Shown piece by piece: positions 17,109-25,995 of a stretch of DNA of 64,000 nucleotides. Source of the DNA: Occallatibacter riparius (lineage in GTDB: Bacteria; Acidobacteriota; Terriglobia; Terriglobales; Acidobacteriaceae); the NCBI RefSeq assembly GCF_025264625.1, contig NZ_CP093313.1, forward strand, positions 2,852,001-2,916,000, given 5' to 3'. The notes beneath the pieces are model-generated. The model had not been told where the DNA came from and searched no databases. It saw nothing but the letters and a program-made list of their open reading frames with translations. Numbering within the stretch: the first letter of the stretch is position 1; each line of letters opens with the position of its first letter. Position numbers and translations under genes: made by a program.

Positions 17109-17162
17109 GCAAGTATGGTCGTCACCGTGGATTCAGCATGTGATCCCTATCACCATACTTGC
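17109..17162 (-). promoter_or_regulatory. Inverted repeat GCAAGTATGGT with a CRP-like palindrome inside
   Basis: GCAAGTATGGT (17109-17119) is the exact reverse complement of ACCATACTTGC (17152-17162). Within the 32-base spacer lies TGTGATCCCTATCACC (17139-17154), one base off the TGTGA-N6-TCACA consensus of CRP/FNR-type regulators. The element starts ten bases upstream of the start codon of the Cys/Met-rich gene and just after the stop of the next gene, so it is placed to control the former. Confidence 0.5.
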
Positions 17163-17175
17163 CCAGTGCCACTGA

Positions 17176-17736
17176 CTATTTCTGCGGTTTGACTTCCGTA
17201 ACGGGAGTTGCGCCCTGTCCATGGGGCTCGAGGCGGAAGGTATCACCCTTCTTGTCGTAGGTAACCTTGGCGGCCGCGACCAGCTTGCCCGTTCCCTCGC
17301 CCTTGGAGTCGACTGTGACCTGGAGGAACGCCAGCGGATATCCCGTGGACACGCCCCGCTGCTTCATCTCGAAGCCCGACATGCGGCGCGCGGAGATCAT
17401 GGTGATAACGGTCTTGTCGCCGTTCTGCCACTTCTCGGCCACTGCGATCTGGTTGCCAGTGTTGCCCACCGTGCTGATGCGGCCGGCGTCCAGTTTCAGC
17501 AACTCCTCAACCAGGGCATCCTGACCCTTGTCCTTGAGAATGCTGCCGAGACGCTTGATATCGTCCTGTGAGGCCCAGGTGGTGATGGTGAAGTTCAACT
17601 GCACCTGCTGAGCGCCGGTGCTGCCAGCGGTTTGGGCAATCGCGGTGTACGACTCGTTCTGCGCTTTAGCGTCGCGGCCGGCGAGGGATAGCGCCAGGCA
17701 TAGAACTGCGGAGAATGTCAGCATCTTCTTGGACAT
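17176..17736 (-). CDS. Exported hypothetical protein
   Basis: The protein has 186 residues from the ATG at 17736, which has a GGAGGGG site. An extension to 17937 would precede the signal peptide and is unlikely. The signal peptide is MSKKMLTFSAVLCLALSLAG. The mature part begins NESYTAIAQTAGSTGAQQVQL and contains FTITTWASQDDIKRLGSIL, GRISTVGNTGNQIAVAEKW and a GYPLAFLQVTVDSKGEGTGKL strand region. It resembles uncharacterised acidobacterial secreted proteins in which a mobile Asp-Asp-Ile/Leu-Lys-Arg helix follows a strand. The function is unknown. It is the first gene of the four-gene exported block. Confidence 0.75.
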   Translation of the reverse strand: MSKKMLTFSAVLCLALSLAGRDAKAQNESYTAIAQTAGSTGAQQVQLNFTITTWASQDDIKRLGSILKDKGQDALVEELLKLDAGRISTVGNTGNQIAVAEKWQNGDKTVITMISARRMSGFEMKQRGVSTGYPLAFLQVTVDSKGEGTGKLVAAAKVTYDKKGDTFRLEPHGQGATPVTEVKPQK

Positions 17737-17883
17737 ACGAACCCCTCCAGGATCTTTGGCTGGCGCAACGGTAAATCGGTTTGTGTGTGTCCGGAACGCG
17801 TATTTTTGCCAGTCTGTAAAGCGGCGTCCGAGGAGCGTCGAGCAACGCTGGATCAAAGCATCCGACAGGTTACGGAGAGTTAG

Positions 17884-19674
<1,791 letters not shown>

Positions 19675-19697
19675 CGGCCTGTGTGGGACGGCCGCAG

Positions 19698-20129
19698 CTA
19701 ATTCAGCAGGATCGCACCTTTGGCTTTTCCGGCGAGGGCCTTGTCGAATGTGACCAGGGTTAGACCGGCGGTTTCTGCAAAGGCTGCCAGGTATGCATCC
19801 TGCCAAACCTTTGGCGAGCGCTGTTCCGTCACTGTCCGCGAGTAGAAGTTGCGCTCCAGCCCTGGCGGTTCATTCCAGCATGAGGCTCGTCCGCCTTCAA
19901 TCCACTTTGTGTAGAGTTGCCAGCACTCCCGCTGCGTAAGCACTTCGGCCTTCATCAAAGTCTCCGTCGACAGCAGACGAAGAAATCCGATCTGTGTCTG
20001 GCGGCAGAAGATCAACATGCTTCTCTCGTCGAGTGCGCCAAACCATGAATGCGCCGCCCGATGATGAAGGTGAATCTCATGGTTGAGCGCCACCCAGACG
20101 TTTACATCAGGTAAAAGCTGTAAGCTCAT
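19698..20129 (-). CDS. VapC-type PIN-domain toxin
   Basis: The protein has 143 residues and matches the VapC subfamily with the start LLPDVNVWVALNHEIHLHHRAA (first acidic residue). The C-terminal LVTFDKALA carries the last Asp, with WQDAYLAAFAETAGL before it. The second acidic position reads CRQTQIGFLRLL, Gln instead of Glu, as is frequent in this subfamily. VapC toxins are Mg-dependent RNases, several of which cut tRNA or rRNA. Its start overlaps the upstream antitoxin gene by 23 bases, so the two are translationally coupled. Confidence 0.88.
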   Translation of the reverse strand: MSLQLLPDVNVWVALNHEIHLHHRAAHSWFGALDERSMLIFCRQTQIGFLRLLSTETLMKAEVLTQRECWQLYTKWIEGGRASCWNEPPGLERNFYSRTVTEQRSPKVWQDAYLAAFAETAGLTLVTFDKALAGKAKGAILLN

Positions 20130-20337
20130 CGATTTGCTCGTTTGTCAGGTCAAGTGTGCCGGGATTCCTGGAGCGAATCACCGGAATTTCGAACTTTTCT
20201 GCCGGTTCACCTCCAACAATCTCGAGCTCGCGTTTGATCGCTCGTAAGGCTATCTCGCGGAAGGTTTTTCCCTCGCGCGCCGCCTTCACTTTAAGTTCGC
20301 GGTAGGTCTCGTCGGGGATATCGATGGTGGTGCGCAT
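20107..20337 (-). CDS. VapB-type antitoxin
   Basis: The protein has 76 residues from the ATG at 20337. MRTTIDIPDETYRELKVKAA followed by REGKTFREIALRAIKREL is a ribbon-helix-helix DNA-binding domain. The acidic, flexible C-terminus (PGTLDLTNEQIDELTAF) is the part expected to wrap the toxin. An in-frame ATG at 20355 would add six residues and is not typical. No ribosome site is visible before either ATG. It precedes and overlaps the PIN toxin. An inverted repeat overlapping its start codon (20335-20360) is a candidate autoregulatory operator. Confidence 0.85.
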   Translation of the reverse strand: MRTTIDIPDETYRELKVKAAREGKTFREIALRAIKRELEIVGGEPAEKFEIPVIRSRNPGTLDLTNEQIDELTAFT

Positions 20338-20360
20338 AAATACATAGTCGCACATTTATG
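20335..20360 (-). promoter_or_regulatory. Candidate VapB operator
   Basis: CATAAAT (20335-20341) and ATTTATG (20354-20360) form a perfect 7-bp inverted repeat around a 12-base spacer, overlapping the antitoxin start codon. RHH antitoxins usually repress their own operon through such repeats; this is inference by position. Confidence 0.45.
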
Positions 20361-20389
20361 TCTTTATGGAAAATGATCCTCGTCCGCCC

Positions 20390-20405
20390 TGTGACAGCCA
20401 TCACA
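20390..20405 (+). promoter_or_regulatory. Perfect CRP-type site TGTGA-N6-TCACA
   Basis: The sequence is TGTGACAGCCATCACA, an exact match to the core consensus of CRP/FNR-family regulators. It lies between the VapBC pair and the rightward gene at 20495. Its centre is about 71 bases before the start site predicted from the promoter at 20433-20462, the spacing used by class I activation. Confidence 0.6.
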
Positions 20406-20432
20406 TTGCCGTGTGTCAAACGCATTTCTCCA

Positions 20433-20462
20433 TTGACAAGCCTTTTTCATGGGGCCTAGCTT
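20433..20462 (+). promoter_or_regulatory. Predicted sigma70-type promoter
   Basis: The -35 TTGACA (20433-20438) is perfect, followed by an 18-base spacer and a weak -10 TAGCTT (20457-20462). It drives the gene at 20495, which has a strong AAAGGAGG ribosome site at 20481-20488. Confidence 0.5.
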
Positions 20463-20494
20463 TGCTGCGTTTTTCCGGGTAAAGGAGGGTACGC

Positions 20495-21052
20495 ATGACC
20501 GCCCAATTTGAGCTTCAGCCCGCGGAAGGCGAGCTGCAAAATCTCGCAGAAGAGTATTGGCAGAAGTCCTGTAATCGGGAGCGGCAACTAGAAGTCGAGG
20601 CTTTCGAGGCCGGAGCTTCCATCCGCAACGGCGAATACACGCTGGTCAATCTTGAGGCGATCGTTCGCTGGAAGTCAGAGCGGCTGGTGCACTACCTGAT
20701 TGGCAACGGGAGTCTGCGGATCAGGCGTGCGCTGGAAGTTGCGGCTTCTCCTGAAGCGAATACCGAGCAGGCGATGAAGGCTCTGCTGGAACTGCACGGA
20801 GTGGATGTGCCGATGGCGTCGTCGATTCTGGCGGTGATCTTTCCCGAGCGCTATATCGAGCTCAACATAGAGGATCTTGAGGCGTTGGGGCAGCGTCGCC
20901 AAGACATCAAATTCTACGAGGAATACCTCAGTTACTGCCGTGGTCTGGCTCAGCGCGGTGTATTGCATCCGCAGGAGAGCGTGCCCGGCGCTACACCATT
21001 GCAGGCGCTCGATCGCGCACTGGCGCAATGGGCGCGGAATCATACCGTCTGA
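20495..21052 (+). CDS. Hypothetical protein with a helix-hairpin-helix-like segment
   Basis: The protein has 185 residues, is mostly helical and soluble, and has no signal peptide. It starts MTAQFELQPAEGELQNLAEE. The segment LLELHGVDVPMASSILAVIF resembles the helix-hairpin-helix of DNA glycosylase-like folds, followed by ERYIELNIEDLEALGQ. A family name could not be given. A strong ribosome site, a good promoter and a CRP-type site upstream, and a perfect terminator downstream make it a well-defined single-gene unit. It is divergent from the VapBC pair and shares its 130-base upstream region. Confidence 0.75.
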   Translation: MTAQFELQPAEGELQNLAEEYWQKSCNRERQLEVEAFEAGASIRNGEYTLVNLEAIVRWKSERLVHYLIGNGSLRIRRALEVAASPEANTEQAMKALLELHGVDVPMASSILAVIFPERYIELNIEDLEALGQRRQDIKFYEEYLSYCRGLAQRGVLHPQESVPGATPLQALDRALAQWARNHTV

Positions 21053-21142
21053 GTTGAAGCGCAGCAGGCTCGGCGGATTCGCGTGCGTCTAGATGACGCT
21101 ACCTGTGGGCGTGTGAGCGTAATAGCCTCTAGCAGAGAGCAA

Positions 21143-21180
21143 GAAAACGGAGCGGCGGGCTTGCCCGCCGCTCCGTTTTC
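21143..21180. terminator. Perfect bidirectional terminator
   Basis: GAAAACGGAGCGGCGGGC (21143-21160) and GCCCGCCGCTCCGTTTTC (21163-21180) form an 18-bp perfect inverted repeat with a tiny loop and T-runs on both strands, between two converging genes. Confidence 0.93.
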
Positions 21181-21195
21181 TCAACGAGCGGGATA

Positions 21196-23622
21196 CTAAA
21201 TGACCGGGATACCGCCCAGGAATCCCCTGCCGGGCAGTATGGGCTGGCAGGAAACCGCTGCTCCGCCCGCTTCAACCAATGGGCCTGAGTCACTTGCGAG
21301 GTAGTGCGCGTCGCCTCCGTAATGGGCTGTAAGAGAATGCGAGCCGGGGCCCAGATGCGGCGTGGACAATGTTATCTTTCCATTGCTGAGCGTGCCGGTA
21401 GCAAGGGTCCGGGTGCCGTCGAGGATAGAGACCTGGCCAGTAGGCAGAGTGCTCGATGTGCTTGTAACCGCGACCGCAAACTGCATCGGAGCGCATCCGC
21501 TGGTGCTCGCGGTGGGCGAAAGCGAGACAGACGCGCCGATCTTCACCGCCGTCACCACAATACTTACGCTGACCGGACCAGTGGCGGCGTAGTTGGCGTC
21601 GCCGTTGTAGGTTGCAGCAAGCGAGTGGGTGGTTTGTGTCAATCCGGTCACGCTGGTCGAGGCGGTGCCGGTTCCTGAAAGGGTCACGGGTCCACCAAAG
21701 TTTGCGCCGTCTACCTTGAACTGCACCGTGCCGGTAGGCTGCGATCCTGAGGTTGATGTCACGCTGGCGCTGAGGGTGACAGGGGTACCCGATGTAAACG
21801 AGGCGCCGTTCGTCGGAGAGGTGATCGCCAATGTCGGTACGGGTAGCGTCCCGTTGCCAATTAGGATTGCGTCACTTGTCCCGCTCACCGTGTTGCCTAG
21901 CAGGCGGAAGACCGCGGACCGGCTGCCAGTGGCTGTGGGTGTGAACTGAAATCCTACGTAGCACGTTTGACCCGCATATAGGGTGCCTCCGGTGGTGAGA
22001 GGACAAGTCGTTGCGATCGAAAGAACTTTGAAATCCGAGGTGTTATTCCCCCACATGATGTAGTTGCCGGAGAGTACCAGGGTGCTGTTTCCGGTATTGG
22101 TAATGGCCAACTGCAGCGAACCACTGCCGGTGCCCTTTGACTGGTTGCCGAAATTGAGGTAACCGTTGGGCCCGATCTTGCGGATAACCTGCGCTGAGCC
22201 CGAAGAGGCAGAGTTGCTGATGACGTAGACGCTCCCGGTGGAATCAACACCCACGCCTGTGGGAGCGTTAAGGGTAGCGAACGTGGACTGTCCGCCGTCA
22301 CCCGTGTACCCCGCAGTGCCGTTTCCCGCGATGGTGCGGATCACTCCTGTGGTGTATTCGATTCTGCGCACGCGCTGGTTGGCCGAGTCGGTGAAGTACA
22401 TGTCCCCGGCGGTGTCAAACGCGATCTGGCCAATGGAAGTGCCGATCTCGGCGTTCCCGGCCAGGCCTTTGTCGCCGGCGAAGCCGCAGGTATGCCCCCC
22501 GGCTATCTTGGTGAATGCCTGATTATTGTTTTCGGCGTTGTAGAGGGACTGCTGAACGATCTCGCAGTCTCCGCTGGTGCCCCAGAAGCTGTAGATGTTG
22601 TCGCTCGCGTCCATGGCCGCGGGGCCCTGGGTCACGGTCTGATAGGGGAACGGGTCATAGAGAAAGATCAGGTTGGCGGGCACCGGCTGTACCGTCGAGA
22701 ACGCACCTCCGCTGCTCTGCTCGGTGAAGAACATGTGATTGTATGGGTCCATGCTCATTTCCCCGGGTTTCGTAATCAAATGCGAACTCAGGGTGCAGGG
22801 CGTCGCAGCGGGACAAGCTCCAGTCGTCGATCCACTGATGGTGACAACCGGGCCGTAATCGTAGATCTCATGCAGTGCATTCGACGCCGGCCGGCTAAAG
22901 TAGGCCTGTCCGAATGTGTCCACCGTAATGCCCCACGGAGCTGAGAACCCGGAGGCAAGAGTCTTGAAGGTCGCGCTCGAATCGTAATTGCGAACTACGT
23001 TGTTCCCGGTATCCGACACCCACAAGGTGTCGCTTCCGTCGATCGCCAGGTTCTGCGCTCCGTTCAGCAGACCCACGTTGGAGGGATAAGAACCGGGAAG
23101 GGTGGTGATCTGGGACGGGACGAAACTAATGATGGGAGAGTAGCCGTATCCGCCCAGGCCGAAGGCAAACGGGGTGGGCGACAGGTTGGTGCTCAAGGTG
23201 ATGTGACCGAGCCGGCTTCCGGCGCCTTGCGGCGTAAAACGCACCAGGAGCGAGCAGGTGCTTTTGGCCTGGTAGGTAGTACCCTGAGCGCAGCTCCCGC
23301 CGGGCTCGATCCGGAAATCCTTCGTAGATTTGATCCCGGTCAGCTTCGTTGTCGCGGTGAAGCGAAATGTGAGCGCGTGCACATCTGCGGCTTCGCCCAC
23401 GCGGCCTTCGCCCAGCCGGCGGAAGTTGGCCGGTGCCTCCGGAAGCCGAGTGCCTCTGCTGTCAAAAGCGTGCGCCTGCATTTCGAGCCCGGCAGGCGGA
23501 TCCAGCGTGATTGCGGTTTGTGGCGATTGTGCAGTGATGCAGCGGGAGCTCAGAGACCACGTGAGCGCCAGACAGAGGCCCGTGCATGCCATGGGGATAG
23601 ATTTGGCGATGGAGCGATTCAT
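21196..23622 (-). CDS. Exported NHL-propeller protein with Ig-like repeats
   Basis: The protein has 808 residues from the ATG at 23622, which has AGGAG seven bases upstream; the longer frame to 23691 precedes the signal peptide. After the signal peptide (to about residue 30) comes a choice-of-anchor-type beta domain (SLLVRFTPQGAGSRLGHI). An NHL propeller follows: NLAIDGSDTLWVSDTGNNVV, GEMSMDPYNHMFFTEQ, QIAFDTAGDMYFTDSANQRV and GVGVDSTGSVYVIS. Then come another anchor-type domain and two Ig-like Big_3_5 repeats (GTVQFKVDGANFGG, ATYNGDANYAATG, and GQVSILDGTRTLA, AHYGGDAHYLAS). This layout is a common acidobacterial secreted scaffold; the ligand is unknown. Confidence 0.85.
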   Translation of the reverse strand: MNRSIAKSIPMACTGLCLALTWSLSSRCITAQSPQTAITLDPPAGLEMQAHAFDSRGTRLPEAPANFRRLGEGRVGEAADVHALTFRFTATTKLTGIKSTKDFRIEPGGSCAQGTTYQAKSTCSLLVRFTPQGAGSRLGHITLSTNLSPTPFAFGLGGYGYSPIISFVPSQITTLPGSYPSNVGLLNGAQNLAIDGSDTLWVSDTGNNVVRNYDSSATFKTLASGFSAPWGITVDTFGQAYFSRPASNALHEIYDYGPVVTISGSTTGACPAATPCTLSSHLITKPGEMSMDPYNHMFFTEQSSGGAFSTVQPVPANLIFLYDPFPYQTVTQGPAAMDASDNIYSFWGTSGDCEIVQQSLYNAENNNQAFTKIAGGHTCGFAGDKGLAGNAEIGTSIGQIAFDTAGDMYFTDSANQRVRRIEYTTGVIRTIAGNGTAGYTGDGGQSTFATLNAPTGVGVDSTGSVYVISNSASSGSAQVIRKIGPNGYLNFGNQSKGTGSGSLQLAITNTGNSTLVLSGNYIMWGNNTSDFKVLSIATTCPLTTGGTLYAGQTCYVGFQFTPTATGSRSAVFRLLGNTVSGTSDAILIGNGTLPVPTLAITSPTNGASFTSGTPVTLSASVTSTSGSQPTGTVQFKVDGANFGGPVTLSGTGTASTSVTGLTQTTHSLAATYNGDANYAATGPVSVSIVVTAVKIGASVSLSPTASTSGCAPMQFAVAVTSTSSTLPTGQVSILDGTRTLATGTLSNGKITLSTPHLGPGSHSLTAHYGGDAHYLASDSGPLVEAGGAAVSCQPILPGRGFLGGIPVI

Positions 23623-24031
23623 AGGTTTCTCCTGTCGGGGGCGAATTCGAATGGAGCGCGTGCCGGATTCAGCCGTGGGCGCTTGCCTCAAGGCCCGGTG
23701 TTGCGCGACGACTTACCTTATCGGCTTTATGCGAACCGAGGCGAACAACAACTGAAGGGAAGCAACTCCACTAGGTGGGAGCCAACTCCGGATCGTGACA
23801 GAGAGCCGGAACAGTAGTGCTATCTACAAGCCTGGGAACAGCTCGAAATTAGGAAGTAGATTGTCCGAATGAGAAAGCGGGCCTTGAATCGGACTGGAGT
23901 GTAAACGAACTTCTGCGGAAATGTCTCGAAAAATCTTTGTGGTCGCGGAACCATCGTGCAAAGCAGTGGTGACCTGTTCGGCGCGTCATTCAGTTCACGG
24001 CGCCATGGCCGGCAGACGCTAGAATTTCGTT
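23623..24031. other. Intergenic region between divergent genes
   Basis: These 409 bases separate the leftward NHL/Ig gene from kdsA and must hold both promoters. Plus-strand frames entering from the left are shadows of the NHL/Ig gene. I saw no convincing promoter hexamers and no small gene. Confidence 0.4.
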
Positions 24032-24850
24032 GTGAGTCATTCGTTTGAAATCGGGCCCGTGCAGGTGGGGACGGGCCGGCTGTTCCTGATCGCCGGGCCT
24101 TGCGTGATCGAGTCGGAGACGCATGCGCGCAAGATGGCCGATGCCATCCAGCGCATCGCCTCAGACCTCAAGATTCCCTATATCTTCAAGGCCAGTTACG
24201 ACAAGGCAAACCGGACCAGCGTGAAAAGCTTTCGCGGACCCGGCATTGCGGAGGGCACCAGGATTCTCGGGCAGGTCGCCAGGGACACTGGGCTGCCGGT
24301 GCTGACGGATGTCCACGAGCCATCGCACTGCGAAATTGCGGCGGAAGCCGTGGATGTGCTGCAGATCCCGGCATTCCTGTGCCGGCAGACGGATCTGCTT
24401 GTTGCGGCGGGCAAGACCGGGCGCGCCGTGAACATCAAGAAGGGGCAGTTCGTCGCGCCGTGGGATATGACGCATCCGGTGGAAAAGGTCCGCTCTACAG
24501 GCAATGAACGCGTGTTCCTCACCGAGCGCGGTGCCAGCTTCGGCTACAACACGCTGGTGGTCGATTTCCGCTCGCTGCCGGTGATGCGGCAGCAGGCGCC
24601 GGTAGTCTTTGATGGCACCCACAGCGTGCAGCAGCCCAGTGCGGCCGGTGGGGTGAGCGGCGGGCAGCCGGAGTTCATTCCACTGCTGGCACGTGCCGCG
24701 GTGGCCGCGGGCGTCGACGGCCTGTTTCTCGAAGTGCACGATGACCCAGCCAATGCTAAGAGCGACGGCGCGAACGCCCTGCGCCTCGACTTGCTGAAGT
24801 CGCTGCTGGAGCGACTGCTGGCCATCCACGGGGCTGCTGGCGGATCTTAG
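24032..24850 (+). CDS. kdsA: 3-deoxy-8-phosphooctulonate synthase (Kdo-8-P synthase)
   Basis: The protein has 272 residues from a GTG. It condenses PEP with arabinose-5-phosphate to give Kdo-8-phosphate for LPS core. The motifs are FLIAGPCVIESE, YIFKASYDKANRTS, FRGPG, TDVHEP, NIKKGQFVAPWDM, TERGASFGYN, VFDGTHSVQQP and LFLEVHDDP. The residues Cys24, His197, Glu234 and Asp245 occur with the spacing of the metal site of the class II, metal-dependent enzymes, whereas metal-independent enzymes have Asn at the first position. No kdsB or kdsD lies next to it. The presence of Kdo synthesis confirms a Gram-negative envelope. Confidence 0.96.
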   Translation: MSHSFEIGPVQVGTGRLFLIAGPCVIESETHARKMADAIQRIASDLKIPYIFKASYDKANRTSVKSFRGPGIAEGTRILGQVARDTGLPVLTDVHEPSHCEIAAEAVDVLQIPAFLCRQTDLLVAAGKTGRAVNIKKGQFVAPWDMTHPVEKVRSTGNERVFLTERGASFGYNTLVVDFRSLPVMRQQAPVVFDGTHSVQQPSAAGGVSGGQPEFIPLLARAAVAAGVDGLFLEVHDDPANAKSDGANALRLDLLKSLLERLLAIHGAAGGS

Positions 24851-25023
24851 CTTGCTTCGCTGCGGGGATGACGACGTCGGCGACGGCAATGTTGGCGGAG
24901 AATCCTGACCATTGCGGCACAGCATGTGAGATTGAAAATCCTCCATCGGAGGAGTCAACAGAGCCAGCCACCACCTTCGTAACGTTCCCCTGTTTCAGGC
25001 GAGTGCGCTAGTCTCTTGCCGAC

Positions 25024-25977
25024 ATGCTAAACAACATAGGCCGCTCCACCCGCATCTTTCGGGCCGCTGGAATCGACGTTTACCTGCATTGGTCGTGGTT
25101 TGTGGTGGCCGTGTACGCGATCGTAAGCAGGGGGCACCGTTATTCCTCCATTGTGTGGAATGTACTGGAGTATGTCGGCCTTTTCGTGATCGTGCTCCTG
25201 CATGAATTCGGGCACTCGCTGGCGTGCCGCCAGGTGGGCGGACGATCCGATCGCATCATGCTGTGGCCGCTGGGCGGCGCCGCTCACGTTGTGCCTCCAC
25301 CGCGGCCTGCCGCTACTCTCTGGAGCATCGCTGCCGGCCCGCTGGTGAATGTCGCTTTGCTGCCCATCCTGGGAGGCGCGTATATGCTTGCGGACCGGGG
25401 TGGATGGGAGACCACGACTCCGGATGCGTATCGCTTTCTGCTGATGCTCCTGAGCATTGACGTCATCCTCCTACTGTTCAATTTGCTGCCCATTTATCCG
25501 CTGGATGGCGGCCAGATATTGCGTTGCCTGCTGTGGTTCATCGTCGGCCGCGGTCGCAGCCTGATGATCACCACGATTCTGAGCTTCGTCGGCGCTGCCG
25601 GAGTTCTAATACTGGCGGCCTGGCAGCGTTCCGGCTTGATGATCGCGGTGGCGGTGTTCATGCTGATGAGCTGCTGGAGGGGACTCACGCAGGCGCGAGC
25701 ACTTCTGCGCGCCGCCAAGGCTCCGCGCCGCGCCGGGGCCGCATGTCCCTCCTGCCACAGCGCTCCGTTTCTTGGGCCCCGCTGGGTTTGCAACCAGTGT
25801 TCCAGCCGCTTCGATCCATTCGAGAGTGGCGGAGCCTGCCCGGTTTGCTCCGCGCCGAACGCCACCACGCAGTGTCCCGATTGCCATCTGCGCTCGCCTA
25901 TAGAGCAGTGGTTTGCGCCGGACGCGGCCCGGGCCGCAACACTGGAGACTCAGCCGGAGCATCTCGCTTCGCGCTGA
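25024..25977 (+). CDS. Site-2-protease-family (M50) membrane metalloprotease with zinc ribbons
   Basis: The protein has 317 residues and several membrane segments. The zinc site His-Glu-x-x-His is HEFGH (residues 60-64) inside a hydrophobic helix, and the third ligand lies in NLLPIYPLDGGQ (Asp161). SIAAGPLVNVALLP fits the family. The C-terminal part after about residue 235 is soluble and has four CxxC pairs (CPSC, CNQC, CPVC, CPDC), which look like two zinc ribbons and could recruit a substrate or partner. The ribbons are an addition to the M50B core. The next gene starts 19 bases after the stop codon, so co-transcription is likely. The substrate is unknown. Confidence 0.9.
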   Translation: MLNNIGRSTRIFRAAGIDVYLHWSWFVVAVYAIVSRGHRYSSIVWNVLEYVGLFVIVLLHEFGHSLACRQVGGRSDRIMLWPLGGAAHVVPPPRPAATLWSIAAGPLVNVALLPILGGAYMLADRGGWETTTPDAYRFLLMLLSIDVILLLFNLLPIYPLDGGQILRCLLWFIVGRGRSLMITTILSFVGAAGVLILAAWQRSGLMIAVAVFMLMSCWRGLTQARALLRAAKAPRRAGAACPSCHSAPFLGPRWVCNQCSSRFDPFESGGACPVCSAPNATTQCPDCHLRSPIEQWFAPDAARAATLETQPEHLASR

Positions 25978-25995
25978 GCAGCGTACAGTGTTGTC

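Noticed and set aside
16183..17112. One 309-residue leftward gene covering two small exported genes
   Set aside because: The first 179 residues lie in the wrong frame of the Cys/Met-rich gene; the signal peptide and ribosome site at 16575 define the true start.
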